Of a stretch of 51,969 bases of DNA, positions 34,453-43,593 are shown one piece after another. A program made the position numbers and the translations under genes. The stretch spans positions 1 through 51,969 of the forward strand of contig JAKSCG010000122.1 of the NCBI GenBank assembly GCA_022360715.1, read 5' to 3'. The stretch comes from Halanaerobiales bacterium (GTDB lineage: Bacteria > Bacillota > Halanaerobiia > Halanaerobiales > DTU029). Within the stretch, counting starts at the first letter, position 1. Each line of letters opens with the position of its first letter. A model generated the notes under the pieces. The model did not search any database, was not told the DNA's origin, and was given only the letters and a program-made list of their open reading frames with translations.

Positions 34453-35925
34453 CTACCTCGTTTTCAATTTCGGATTGAGTATTTTATCCATTGAAAATCC
34501 AATGAAGGCAAAGGTCATGCTCATTAAAGCAATCGTTAATCCCGGAGGTATCACCCACCACCATAGTCCCTGGAGAATTGCTCCCCCGTTCATTGCATCA
34601 TGCAGGATCTGTCCCCAGGTAACGATCGAAGCATCGCCAAATCCCAGTAAACTGATTGAGGCCTCAAAGATAATTGCCCTCGGTACGGCCAGGGCCATCG
34701 TTGCAAAGGCATAGGGTATTAGCTGTGGAACCATATGTTTAAAGATAATCCTGGCATGGGAAGCATTGAGGGCATAAGCTGCCTCAATATACGTCTCTTC
34801 CCGGATCTGCATGCCGATACTCCGGACCGTCCGGACCGGACCGGTCCAGAAAAAGACCGTCATCATAAAGATCAATAGCCAGATCGTCGGTTTAAAGACA
34901 GCACTTAAGACAATCAGTACCGGCAAAATGGGGATACTGACAAATACCTCAAAGATCCTCATCATCATCGAATCGATCCAGCCGCCAAAATAGGCACTGG
35001 TTACCCCGTAGGTTACCCCGATCACCACTGAAATAAAGGCGGTTAATAAACCGATAAACATCGCCCATTTGATCCCGGCCACAACCCCGCTCCAGATATC
35101 CCGTCGGGAGTTATCGGTACCGAGCAAACCGAATACCCGGCCTGACACAATCAGATAAGGGTCCTTAATATAGGCATCTTGCCCAATTGCCACTACATCC
35201 AGATGGATCTTATACTCCCCTGGCAGTGGCTCCGGTTTCAGCAGGATCCCTTCTTGGGCCCGGGCAAAGAAAATATTGTAAGGTCTGATCATATGGCGGT
35301 TTACTCTTTTAACATTTTCAGCCGAGTCATAGCTTTGACCGAATTCAAAAGCCGTACTTGCCGCCTGGAGGCCCCCCAACGGGAGCTTAAGCTCATCTTC
35401 ATTCCTCCTGCGCAAACTGTCTTTATACAGCTCGATCTCTTGTCCGTCCGGCCGTTCAAGACGAACGGTCAATCTGAGGTCCCCTTTGCCCAGCCCACGC
35501 AGGCTTAATCCCGTCGGGGGAAGATCAAATCTATAATCATAGCTAAAGGTCCCTTTGATAACTTTAAATCTGGCCTGTTCCTCGACCTCAAGGATAGGGT
35601 CTCGCAAATACTGATGTGTTGCCCCTTTCTGCCTGGCAAACCAGTTAATCCAGCCCGGGGCAGCATTGCGGGGATTGCTGTCCCAGTAACTAATATCCCG
35701 CCAACGCTCACTCGCTTCCGGAAAAGGGATCAGCCAGGGCTCAAATACGATCATCAAAAAGAAAATTGCCAGGAGGATTAAACCGGCCACCCCATATTTA
35801 ATCTGACTGAACTCTTTCCAAAATCCCCGTAACGATACACCCAGATCGCGCCACCGGGAAGGCTGGGCTGTCGCTATTTTTCCCGGTTTGTAATCTCTTT
35901 TTACCGGTATCTGCTCTTTATTCAC
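34453..35925 (-). CDS. Oligopeptide-type ABC importer, permease subunit C with large external insert (cassette 2)
   Basis: 490 aa, against about 300-340 for normal OppC. After the first helix (about 43-65) there is a roughly 200-residue extracytoplasmic region (about 66-270) before the five-helix permease core. The core has the coupling loop AAYALNASHARIIFKHMVPQLIP and the usual NSRRDIWSGVVAGI segment. The insert contains LRDPILEVEEQARFKVIKG and GLGKGDLRLTVRLERPDGQE, which looks like a beta-rich domain that may touch the large binding protein. Starts with GTG overlapping the B stop by 4 bases. Confidence 0.9.
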   Translation of the reverse strand: MNKEQIPVKRDYKPGKIATAQPSRWRDLGVSLRGFWKEFSQIKYGVAGLILLAIFFLMIVFEPWLIPFPEASERWRDISYWDSNPRNAAPGWINWFARQKGATHQYLRDPILEVEEQARFKVIKGTFSYDYRFDLPPTGLSLRGLGKGDLRLTVRLERPDGQEIELYKDSLRRRNEDELKLPLGGLQAASTAFEFGQSYDSAENVKRVNRHMIRPYNIFFARAQEGILLKPEPLPGEYKIHLDVVAIGQDAYIKDPYLIVSGRVFGLLGTDNSRRDIWSGVVAGIKWAMFIGLLTAFISVVIGVTYGVTSAYFGGWIDSMMMRIFEVFVSIPILPVLIVLSAVFKPTIWLLIFMMTVFFWTGPVRTVRSIGMQIREETYIEAAYALNASHARIIFKHMVPQLIPYAFATMALAVPRAIIFEASISLLGFGDASIVTWGQILHDAMNGGAILQGLWWWVIPPGLTIALMSMTFAFIGFSMDKILNPKLKTR

Positions 35926-36971
35926 GCTTTCCCACCTACCTTAATCCGGGGGTCAAGTAATCCATAGATCAGATCAAGAAAAATCAGACCGGACATATAG
36001 AGCAAGGTTGTCACGGCCAGATTGCCCATTAAAACAGGGATATCATACTGCTGCAGGGCAACCCAGAAGAGATTACCCATCCCCGGCCAACTGAAGATCC
36101 CTTCAAAGATTAACCCCCCACTGAAGGAGATTAACAATGACATCACCGCCATCGTTGCAATCGGTGGAGCGGCTGAGCGCAAGGTATGTCCGTATAAGAC
36201 CTTTTGCTCAGGTAAGCCTCGGGCCCGGGCCGACATAATATAGTCTTCCTGCAGTGTCCCCAGCACAATATTCCTGATCAGATAAGCCCCACCCCAGGCC
36301 CTTAGCAGGACAAGGGTTAAAACCGGCAGGATCATATGGTAGAGCAGATCAACTAAACGGGCCCATGAACCCTCCGGGGGTGGAGTTGAAAACATCCCGC
36401 CGGAAGGAAAAAGGGGAATCACATAGGACAGGAACATAATCAAAAGCATCGCTAACCACCAGCTCGGCATACCAAATACTACCATTGTGATGATTGACGT
36501 GGATTGATCAAACATTTTACCCGCTTTCTGCGCCTTTTTAATCCCCAGAAAAATAAACAGCGTAATATTGATTACCGCCGCGACGGTAAAAAGCAGGGCC
36601 GTTCGCGGGACAGCCTCAGCGATAATCATGCCGACATCCCGCTCCCCGGAAGATGAGGTAACATTGGTCGACTGCCCGAAATTAAAGGTAATTGTATTAT
36701 AGGCCCGCCAGAACACCCGGACGATAAACGGGGAATAGAGATGATGCATCCGGTACAACTGGTCGCGGCGCTGAGCCTTTAACTCGGTAATCTGCTCAGC
36801 TGAATAATTGCCGAGATCCATTTGCAAAAATTCACCCTGGAGTCTCTCTTCCAGCAAAGAGCGGAGGGTAGTCTCCACAACTGTATTAAAAAGCATCGAA
36901 AAAATGAAGATAATGACCATATAGGTAATTATTCCGTAAATAATTCGCTTGACAGCATATCTCCCATACAA
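35922..36971 (-). CDS. Oligopeptide-type ABC importer, permease subunit B (cassette 2)
   Basis: About 349 aa from a TTG at 36969-36971; GAGGTGAT is at good distance from it but abuts a GTG at 36978. Helix 1 about 10-32, then a charged loop (LEERLQGEFLQMDLGNYSAEQ), then five helices. Coupling loop MSARARGLPEQKVLYGHTLRS. It forms the pore with subunit C. The 82-base gap to the binding-protein gene holds an 11-bp hairpin. Confidence 0.9.
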   Translation of the reverse strand: MYGRYAVKRIIYGIITYMVIIFIFSMLFNTVVETTLRSLLEERLQGEFLQMDLGNYSAEQITELKAQRRDQLYRMHHLYSPFIVRVFWRAYNTITFNFGQSTNVTSSSGERDVGMIIAEAVPRTALLFTVAAVINITLFIFLGIKKAQKAGKMFDQSTSIITMVVFGMPSWWLAMLLIMFLSYVIPLFPSGGMFSTPPPEGSWARLVDLLYHMILPVLTLVLLRAWGGAYLIRNIVLGTLQEDYIMSARARGLPEQKVLYGHTLRSAAPPIATMAVMSLLISFSGGLIFEGIFSWPGMGNLFWVALQQYDIPVLMGNLAVTTLLYMSGLIFLDLIYGLLDPRIKVGGKA

Positions 36972-37011
36972 ATATATCACCTCAGTTTAATTGAGTATAA
37001 AAAAGGGAATC

Positions 37012-37041
37012 GGTATGTCCCCCTTTAACAGGGGACATACC
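37012..37041 (-). other. Intercistronic 11-bp perfect hairpin (cassette 2)
   Basis: GGTATGTCCCC (37012-37022) and GGGGACATACC (37031-37041), loop of 8. It occupies the same place as the hairpin at 30351 in cassette 1, between binding-protein and permease genes, and again lacks a long T-run. Confidence 0.7.
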
Positions 37042-37053
37042 AAATGCTTGCAT

Positions 37054-39546
37054 TTAATAAATTACTATTGATTCGGTCTTAGTCGAAGGCAGCGCTCCTT
37101 CTGCTGATGCAATAACTACTACCGTATATGAACCTGACTCCAATTCTGCAATCGCATCGGCCGGGATTACCGCCCTGAAGATACCGGTTTTGACCGCTTC
37201 GGCATTAAATTCCAGTTCTTCTTCACCCGCGATCAACAACACCTTAACATCACCTGCTGTCGCCGGCGAAGACTCAACTTCCGGATAGATAATCTCCGAG
37301 ACATTGGCCGTAACCATAAATTGTTCGCCCTTTTCTACCATAACCGGCAGCCCGACCCTGTCTACGACCAATCTGGTAGTTCTTAACTGCTCCATCCAGT
37401 AGCCGGGTTCAAAGGGATAGGTCTCATCCCTGAAGGCAGTCAATTCCACAAAGTTGGCATCATAATCGAGCCGTGATATATAGAAAGGCCCGTTGCTGAT
37501 ATAGGCATGGCCGTATTGGTCAATAAAATCGACTGCGGCCTGATACCTGGTAACTGCCTCGGCCGGGGTGACATAGTCCTTAATTGAAACCGGAACGTGT
37601 TGCTCCGCGATCATCTCGATCAACTCGGCCCGGATATCGACCACGGTGGAGGGTCTAATTACGTCGACCTCTAATGCCCCTTCAATCCCCTGCGAGAAGC
37701 TATAGTTCTCACCGGAAGCACCGCCGCCTACAACCATTCTGGCCAATGCCTCGCTGATCTCCCAGACAACGCCAATCCCGGCATTGGCACTCGTTGACAA
37801 GGTAGGTGCTCCCCGGAACCCGACCCTGGACTCATCCGGCGGGAACTGGTAATCAAAGTAATGAGTAATCTGTTCATTGGCAAAGTCATATTCATGAGCT
37901 ACAGTAACATCTGCTTCTCCTAATTTTTTACCATATCCCTCATCATAATAGGGGTCACCCGCAAAATCCTCGGTAGCCCATTCCTGAGCAAAGGCCTCAC
38001 TATAGAGGTAATCGACCAGCGTAGCAGGTATGCCGTGATGGAAATTACTCAACCGCAGGCCGTAAACCCCCTTGGTAAAAGCGGTCTTTCCGGGACCGAT
38101 CTCCACCCATTTCTCTTCAACCGGGTCATAGACTAATGCACTGGCCGGGATTTCGACATGGCCGACCACATTACCCTCTTGATCACCGCTTACCTTGGTC
38201 TGAATATCAAGCGGATAAGCCCGGTTGAACAGAATATCAGCTGAGGCCGGGCTTTCGAAAGCCTGCGCATCATATAAAGGCTCGGCAATATACCGTGAAT
38301 AAACATCACCGAAACCATCCGCTCCAACCGGATTCCAGGCACTCATGAACAGGTTACCTCTAGACGAGAATTGAGTAGCCCGGACAATCCCATCCGGGGT
38401 ATCGGCCGTTACCAGTGTATACTTGCCCAACCCGTCACCCAGTCCGTAAGCAAACCTGTTGTTAAAACGGGCTTTATTGGCAACAAAATATTGATTCTGA
38501 TAAGTAACATATACCCTTAAAGCCTCTTCTATACCGATTTCCTGGGCAGTCAAGGCAAGATCCCAGTATTCATCAATAGTCAGGAATTGACCATTATAAG
38601 CCCTTTGTGTTATTTGATCAAGTTGTTCATGTTTATATTTCCAGCCGTCGCCAAACCCACCGGGCATATATCCCCACCAGGGGGCATACATCTGGGCGAG
38701 AATGTGTTCCCACCATTTCCGGGTGGCCCCGGCGCCCCAACCTTCGGTGTAAATTGTGTATTGCCATTTTTCCGCGTTACCGGCATAGACCATCCCCCAG
38801 AACTTGGAACGGTCCAGCAGCATTCTTTCGACCTTGATCCCGGCCTTCTCGATCTGCTGGGACACATATTCGCCTAACTTCATCCGGCCGGTGGGGTCAT
38901 CAACCCGGATAAAGAATTTAATCTCCACCGGTTCACCATTAAAGGTCCACCATTCGCCTTCTTTCTGCAATTTACCTCTATTTTCCGGGAGCTGGGCTGC
39001 TTGATTCATGGCCGCTTCGATCTCGGCCAGGGCCCTTTCCTCATCCCCTTCCCCGGTAAAGCCCATTTTATCAGGCAGCAGATTATAGGGATAGGTCCCA
39101 GGCTGGCCTGGTGTCGCTACTGTAAACATCGGACCACCGCCACCACCCTGGATCTCATCAACAACATACTGCCGGTTGAGCAAAAAGGATAACGCATAGC
39201 GTACTTCCCTCATTGCAAAGGGGTTAAAGATCTCTTCCCCCTCTAATTCAAAGAAATAAGGCGCTTCATAGGGATAGGGGTTAATAATAAAACTCCAATA
39301 ACCGCTGGGGATGGAATAAAGCTCCAACTTGTTCAGCAGTGCCTCATCCAGTCCCAGAATTAACGGATAGTCTACCCCATAGTAAAAAATATCACTCTTC
39401 CCCTCAGCCACATCCCTGAGCCCAATATCTTGCTGCATAGTCACGTCAAAGTAAATCTTGTCCGGCACCGGACCTTTCTTAGCAAGAGCAGTAACCGAGA
39501 GCAGTAATACTAAAAAAAGCAGACCAATTACTCTAAAAACCTTCAT
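37054..39546 (-). CDS. Unusually large extracellular solute-binding protein (cassette 2)
   Basis: 830 aa with a signal peptide (about 1-22, VTALA) and no lipobox. Family 5-like stretches occur twice: MREVRYALSFLLNRQYVVDEI near 114, and VDFIDQYGHAYISNGPFYISRLDYDAN near 690. However, the usual N-terminal opening of these proteins is missing. The chain starts with DVTMQQDIGLRDVAEGKSDIFYYG, a segment normally in the middle. The last 90 residues (GLPVMVEKGEQFMVTANVSE onward) look like an immunoglobulin-type beta-sandwich. Normal members are 500-620 aa. Position as first gene of the importer operon makes a ligand-binding role very likely; ligand unknown. ATG with AAAGGGAGG. Confidence 0.8.
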   Translation of the reverse strand: MKVFRVIGLLFLVLLLSVTALAKKGPVPDKIYFDVTMQQDIGLRDVAEGKSDIFYYGVDYPLILGLDEALLNKLELYSIPSGYWSFIINPYPYEAPYFFELEGEEIFNPFAMREVRYALSFLLNRQYVVDEIQGGGGGPMFTVATPGQPGTYPYNLLPDKMGFTGEGDEERALAEIEAAMNQAAQLPENRGKLQKEGEWWTFNGEPVEIKFFIRVDDPTGRMKLGEYVSQQIEKAGIKVERMLLDRSKFWGMVYAGNAEKWQYTIYTEGWGAGATRKWWEHILAQMYAPWWGYMPGGFGDGWKYKHEQLDQITQRAYNGQFLTIDEYWDLALTAQEIGIEEALRVYVTYQNQYFVANKARFNNRFAYGLGDGLGKYTLVTADTPDGIVRATQFSSRGNLFMSAWNPVGADGFGDVYSRYIAEPLYDAQAFESPASADILFNRAYPLDIQTKVSGDQEGNVVGHVEIPASALVYDPVEEKWVEIGPGKTAFTKGVYGLRLSNFHHGIPATLVDYLYSEAFAQEWATEDFAGDPYYDEGYGKKLGEADVTVAHEYDFANEQITHYFDYQFPPDESRVGFRGAPTLSTSANAGIGVVWEISEALARMVVGGGASGENYSFSQGIEGALEVDVIRPSTVVDIRAELIEMIAEQHVPVSIKDYVTPAEAVTRYQAAVDFIDQYGHAYISNGPFYISRLDYDANFVELTAFRDETYPFEPGYWMEQLRTTRLVVDRVGLPVMVEKGEQFMVTANVSEIIYPEVESSPATAGDVKVLLIAGEEELEFNAEAVKTGIFRAVIPADAIAELESGSYTVVVIASAEGALPSTKTESIVIY

Positions 39547-39754
39547 TAATTTGCCTCCCTTTAGCAGTTTTTTTTGATTTGTCTGATCTGACCGGTTTAT
39601 CGATTAATTATGGAAGTTAGAAGTCTAGAAAATGGTCACCCCCTTATGTATTTCTCCCTAGCTTATTACCCTCAAAAAGGCTGTTACCTTAATAAAAGAT
39701 GCTGAGAAAAAATACTTTAGCGCTTTACTGGCAATAGTGAACATTCTTAATTTC

Positions 39755-39783
39755 ATTATATTAAATAAACTATAGCTTGTCAA
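39755..39783 (-). promoter_or_regulatory. Consensus promoter of importer cassette 2
   Basis: On the minus strand TTGACA (39778-39783), 17-base spacer, TATAAT (39755-39760), a perfect sigma-A promoter. Transcription would start near 39748, giving a leader of about 200 bases. Confidence 0.88.
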
Positions 39784-39882
39784 TAATCTTTCCTAAATAA
39801 CAAAGATTATGACAATGCGGACTTGCTATTTCTTTTGTTACTTATTGAATGGTAAAATATTTTTCAATTGGTATTATTATAG

Positions 39883-39922
39883 AAATCAAGTTAACATAAT
39901 CAATATTATGTTAACTTGATTT
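39883..39922. repeat. Perfect 18-bp inverted repeat
   Basis: AAATCAAGTTAACATAAT (39883-39900), loop CAAT, and its exact complement (39905-39922). AT-rich, with no adjacent T-run, 100 bases upstream of the cassette 2 -35 box. It may be an operator, a cruciform-forming site or a transcript end. Confidence 0.7.
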
Positions 39923-39991
39923 AATAAAACAAAATGGTATTATTTTTATTTATATATGAAAAAAAATTAAAATATATTCTTTTTGAAATTT

Positions 39992-40027
39992 AAAAAACAG
40001 CCCCTCACCTTAAAAGCAAGCGGCTGT
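39992..40027 (-). terminator. Terminator of the rbs-like operon
   Basis: ACAGCC (39998-40003) pairs with GGCTGT (40022-40027). On the minus strand a TTTTTT tract follows (39992-39997). It is 36 bases past the RbsB-like stop. Confidence 0.8.
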
Positions 40028-40063
40028 CTTTTCAAATCACCAGACTCGTTTGTTCTAAAAATA

Positions 40064-41008
40064 CTATTCGGTCGGGGCCAGTACTTTCTTTACTACCGGG
40101 TCATTCATATTTTCTTTGGTAACAACAACTACCGGGGTATTGACTTGCTGAGGGACTTTTTCGCCGGCACGGGTTTTAAGAATAAATTCAACAGCTAACC
40201 TTCCCATCTCAAAAGGCTGTTGAACGATCAGGGCATCAATTGTTCCCTCTTTAAGTAACTCAATCTCTTCGGGATTAGCGTCAAAGGCTACAAACTTGAT
40301 TTTTCCAGTCAGTCCTCTGTTTTTCAGTGCCCTTGCTGCTCCGATTGCCCCCCGATCAAACCCGGCAAAGATGCCGGTTAAATCAGGATTGGCAATTAAT
40401 ATATTCTCGGTATTGGCCATCGCAGCCGCCTGATCTTTTCCCCGCTGAATCGGTAGCAGCTTAATCTCGTCGTATTTATTAGCTATTTCGACAGCCCCTG
40501 TATTCCTTTCATCGTTACTGGGAATACCGGCCAGGGCATTAACAATAGCTACTTTTCCCCGGTAATCTAATAAAGCAGATAAAGTCTGCATGGCGATCCG
40601 ACCACCCTCAACATTGTCGGTTGAGATCGTACTGGTGACCCCGTCCCAGTTAATCCCCGAATCAACACTGATATAAGGAATCCCTGCTGCTATGGCCTGC
40701 TTAGCCGGCGGGACTAAAGCATCGGAATCTAAGGGAGTTACAATGATCCCGTCAACCTGCCGATTAATTAAATTCTCAACTGCTTCGACCTGTTTTCCCA
40801 CTTCCGCCGTAGTGGCCGGACCCGTATAAATAAGTTTTCCGCCCACCTCTTCCAGGGCCTTTTCTGCCCCGGCTTTGACTGCTAACCAATATTCACTTGA
40901 TGTTGACATCACTACTAATCCAACCTCGACCTGCTCAGCAGCCACAATCGGTGTAATTATTGCCACCACTAAAAAAATAATTAGTAAACTTAACCCTAAT
41001 CTTTTCAT
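40064..41008 (-). CDS. RbsB-like sugar-binding protein
   Basis: 314 aa with a signal peptide (about 1-24, IVAAEQ) and the two-lobed fold of the ribose/galactose-binding family (Peripla_BP_4): EVGLVVMSTSSEYWLAVKAG, VDGIIVTPLDSDALV, FVAFDANPEEIELL. No lipobox, so probably free in the periplasm. It is the last gene of the operon and would deliver the sugar-like ligand to RbsC. Ligand unknown; the neighbouring catabolic genes are not those for ribose. Confidence 0.9.
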   Translation of the reverse strand: MKRLGLSLLIIFLVVAIITPIVAAEQVEVGLVVMSTSSEYWLAVKAGAEKALEEVGGKLIYTGPATTAEVGKQVEAVENLINRQVDGIIVTPLDSDALVPPAKQAIAAGIPYISVDSGINWDGVTSTISTDNVEGGRIAMQTLSALLDYRGKVAIVNALAGIPSNDERNTGAVEIANKYDEIKLLPIQRGKDQAAAMANTENILIANPDLTGIFAGFDRGAIGAARALKNRGLTGKIKFVAFDANPEEIELLKEGTIDALIVQQPFEMGRLAVEFILKTRAGEKVPQQVNTPVVVVTKENMNDPVVKKVLAPTE

Positions 41009-41090
41009 TTTAAATTCCCCCTTTTGTTTTTGAAAGACCCAATTATTTTGAAGCGATCTCCTTGTAACCGACCATCACCCCCTTTTAATA

Positions 41091-42047
41091 TTATTGCTTT
41101 ACTTTACCCTGTTGTAAAACATCGGCAAATACGGCTAAAACAACAACCGCTCCAATGGCAATTTGTTGATAAAATGAACTAACTCCCAATAGAGTAAACC
41201 CGTTATTTAAAACCCCCATAATTAAAGCCCCGATAATTGTCCCGGATATTTTTCCAATCCCCCCGGAAAGGCTGGTTCCGCCGATTACTGCCGCCGCAAT
41301 AGTATTAAGTTCATAGCCAATTCCGGCAGTAGGGTGGGCTGAGCCTAATCTGCCGATCAATACTATACCGGCTACAGCCGAAAGAAAGCCGGCAATAACA
41401 TAAACGATCAGCAAATATTTGTCGGTATTGATCCCGGAAAGTTTGGTAGCCTCTCTATTACTTCCAATGGCATAAATATATCTGCCCAGCCGTGTGCTTA
41501 TTAATACCCAACTAAAAAATAAAGCAGTTACCACAAAAATAATTGGCGGTACCGGCATTCCCAGTATTGTTCCCCGGCCAAACCAGGCTAAAGCCTCCGG
41601 TAGTCTTGATACAGGTAAACCCCCGGTAATCACTAAAGCTGTACCCCGAGCCATCCCCATTGTGCCCAGAGTCGCTATAAATGGAGGTACTTTCATCTTA
41701 GTGACGATAAACCCATTAATAAAACCTAAGAAACTGCCAAAAACAAGGGCTAAAATAAGACTTAGTGCAAGCGGAAGACCTGATGTCATCATTAGCCCGG
41801 CGATAATTGCCGACAAACACAAGTATGACCCTACCGACAGATCGATCCCCCCGGTGATAATCACCAAAGTCTGTCCGATCGCAATAATTGCCACTACTGC
41901 TGTTTGAATTAAAATAGTCGTCAAATTTAATACCGTAAAAAAGTATGGACTAATTATTGATAAAATTATCAGCATAGCTAGTAAGATAAAGAAAGGACCA
42001 TATTTGCTAAGTAATACTCTGAGTTCATCTTTTACTCCGTTTTTCAT
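41091..42047 (-). CDS. RbsC-like sugar ABC permease
   Basis: 318 aa, about nine to ten hydrophobic segments. The family signature is AIGQTLVIITGGIDLSVGSYLCLSA and the coupling segment KVPPFIATLGTMGMARG. Single permease that forms a homodimer with the RbsA-like ATPase. Begins one base after the ATPase stop, with GGAAGGGAGC as ribosome binding site. Confidence 0.93.
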   Translation of the reverse strand: MKNGVKDELRVLLSKYGPFFILLAMLIILSIISPYFFTVLNLTTILIQTAVVAIIAIGQTLVIITGGIDLSVGSYLCLSAIIAGLMMTSGLPLALSLILALVFGSFLGFINGFIVTKMKVPPFIATLGTMGMARGTALVITGGLPVSRLPEALAWFGRGTILGMPVPPIIFVVTALFFSWVLISTRLGRYIYAIGSNREATKLSGINTDKYLLIVYVIAGFLSAVAGIVLIGRLGSAHPTAGIGYELNTIAAAVIGGTSLSGGIGKISGTIIGALIMGVLNNGFTLLGVSSFYQQIAIGAVVVLAVFADVLQQGKVKQ

Positions 42048-42048
42048 C

Positions 42049-43569
42049 TTAAATGCTCCCTTCCTTTGTTAAGTTCATTGTCATGACCCCGGTGGCCAAC
42101 TGCATAATCTTTTCCGGACCGGCCTCTTCCCGCGAAAGAATCCCATTTAATTTTCCTTCATACATCACGGCAATTCGATCACTCATTGCTAAAATTTCAG
42201 GGAGATCAGACGATACCATTATGACCGCTTTACCCTGTTTAGTTAATTGATTGATTAGCTGATAGATCTCTACCTTGGCTCCGACATCAATACCACGTGT
42301 TGGTTCATCAAGGATAATAATTTCCGCATTCCGATATAACCACCTTGCTAAAATAACTTTTTGTTGATTTCCGCCACTTAAACTGTTAACAACCGTTTCC
42401 AGACCCGGGGTTTTGATCTTTAAAGCAACAACCAGTTCTCCGGCCCTTTTCCTTTCTCTTTTTTGATCAATAACCCCCCTGGGTGCATACTTTTCCAGAG
42501 TAGCTAAGGAGATATTCTGATAAACGGCAAAGTTGAGGATTAATCCACTACTTTTTCGATCCTCGGTCAGCAAGGCAATCCCGTTTTTGACAGCAGTTTC
42601 CGGGGAATCGATCACTAGCTCCGTACCTTTAACATAAATCTTTCCTTCCACCCCTTGATCAGCCCCAAAGATCGCCCGCATTAGTTCGGTCCGGCCCGAA
42701 CCCATTAGTCCGGCAAATCCGAGGACTTCTCCTTGCTGTAACGAAAAAGAAATATCATCTAAAACACCTTTCCGTTTCAAGTTCTTTACTCGCAACACCT
42801 CGCTGCCTTTCTCCGTATCTTCTTTCGGAAAAAACTCCTTAATATCTCTCCCCACCATCATTTTTATTAACTGTTCGGTCTTAACCCTTTTAGCATCTTC
42901 AGTACTTACATATTTACCGTCTCTTAATACGGTAACTCGATCGCCAATCTCTTTTACTTCCGGCAGTCGATGGGAAATATAAATGATCGAGACGGTTTTT
43001 TCTTTCAACAGTTTGATCTGTTTAAATAGCTCGGTTATCTCCTGCTCCGCTAAGGCTGCCGTAGGTTCATCCATAATAATGATTTTAGAATTAGATGAGA
43101 TTGAACGAACAATTTCTACCATCTGTTGTTGGGCTACACTTAAATCCCTGATATAATTTCCCGGATCTATCGCTAAATTTAAATCAGCTAAAATTTCCCC
43201 GGCTTGTCGGTTCATTTCTTTCCAATTATAGCGTCCGGGCCATCCCTGGATTAACTCCCTGTTAATAAAGATATTTTCGACTACCGTTAAATCCGGTATT
43301 AAATTTAATTCCTGATAGATCATACTTATGCCCAAACTGGCTGCATCTCCTGTGTTGTTAATCACTACTTTTTGACCGTTGATCAAGATCTCACCCTGAT
43401 CCGGTGGATATACCCCGGCTAAAATTTTCATCAAGGTTGATTTCCCCGCCCCATTTTCTCCCAAAAGCACATGCACTTCCCCCGGCACTAAATCCAACTT
43501 GACATTAGACAGGGCCTGGACGCCCGGGAAAGTCTTGTTGATTTTATTCATGCTCAGTCGATACTCCAT
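42049..43569 (-). CDS. RbsA/MglA-like sugar ABC ATPase (two fused ATPase domains)
   Basis: 506 aa from the ATG at 43567-43569 (AAAGGGGG upstream). First domain: Walker A GENGAGKSTLMK, signature LSVAQQQMVEIVRS, Walker B IIIMDEPTAAL. Second domain has the degenerate Walker A GLMGSGRTELMRAI normal for this family, with LSGGNQQKVILARW. Drives sugar import with the RbsC- and RbsB-like products. Confidence 0.94.
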   Translation of the reverse strand: MEYRLSMNKINKTFPGVQALSNVKLDLVPGEVHVLLGENGAGKSTLMKILAGVYPPDQGEILINGQKVVINNTGDAASLGISMIYQELNLIPDLTVVENIFINRELIQGWPGRYNWKEMNRQAGEILADLNLAIDPGNYIRDLSVAQQQMVEIVRSISSNSKIIIMDEPTAALAEQEITELFKQIKLLKEKTVSIIYISHRLPEVKEIGDRVTVLRDGKYVSTEDAKRVKTEQLIKMMVGRDIKEFFPKEDTEKGSEVLRVKNLKRKGVLDDISFSLQQGEVLGFAGLMGSGRTELMRAIFGADQGVEGKIYVKGTELVIDSPETAVKNGIALLTEDRKSSGLILNFAVYQNISLATLEKYAPRGVIDQKRERKRAGELVVALKIKTPGLETVVNSLSGGNQQKVILARWLYRNAEIIILDEPTRGIDVGAKVEIYQLINQLTKQGKAVIMVSSDLPEILAMSDRIAVMYEGKLNGILSREEAGPEKIMQLATGVMTMNLTKEGSI

Positions 43570-43593
43570 CAACAATAACCCCCTTTCCCCAAA

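Larger units (their letters stand above)
39547..40063. other. 517-base intergenic region upstream of cassette 2
   Basis: No gene. From left to right it holds an untranslated leader of about 200 bases, the cassette 2 promoter, an 18-bp perfect inverted repeat and the terminator of the rbs-like operon. The leader shows no recognisable riboswitch but has an internal AAGGGGGTGACC, a ribosome-binding-like site with no matching start codon. Confidence 0.6.

Noticed and set aside
39883-39922. Insertion-sequence end or MITE
   Set aside because: No transposase, no target duplication and only a 4-base centre; too short for an element.
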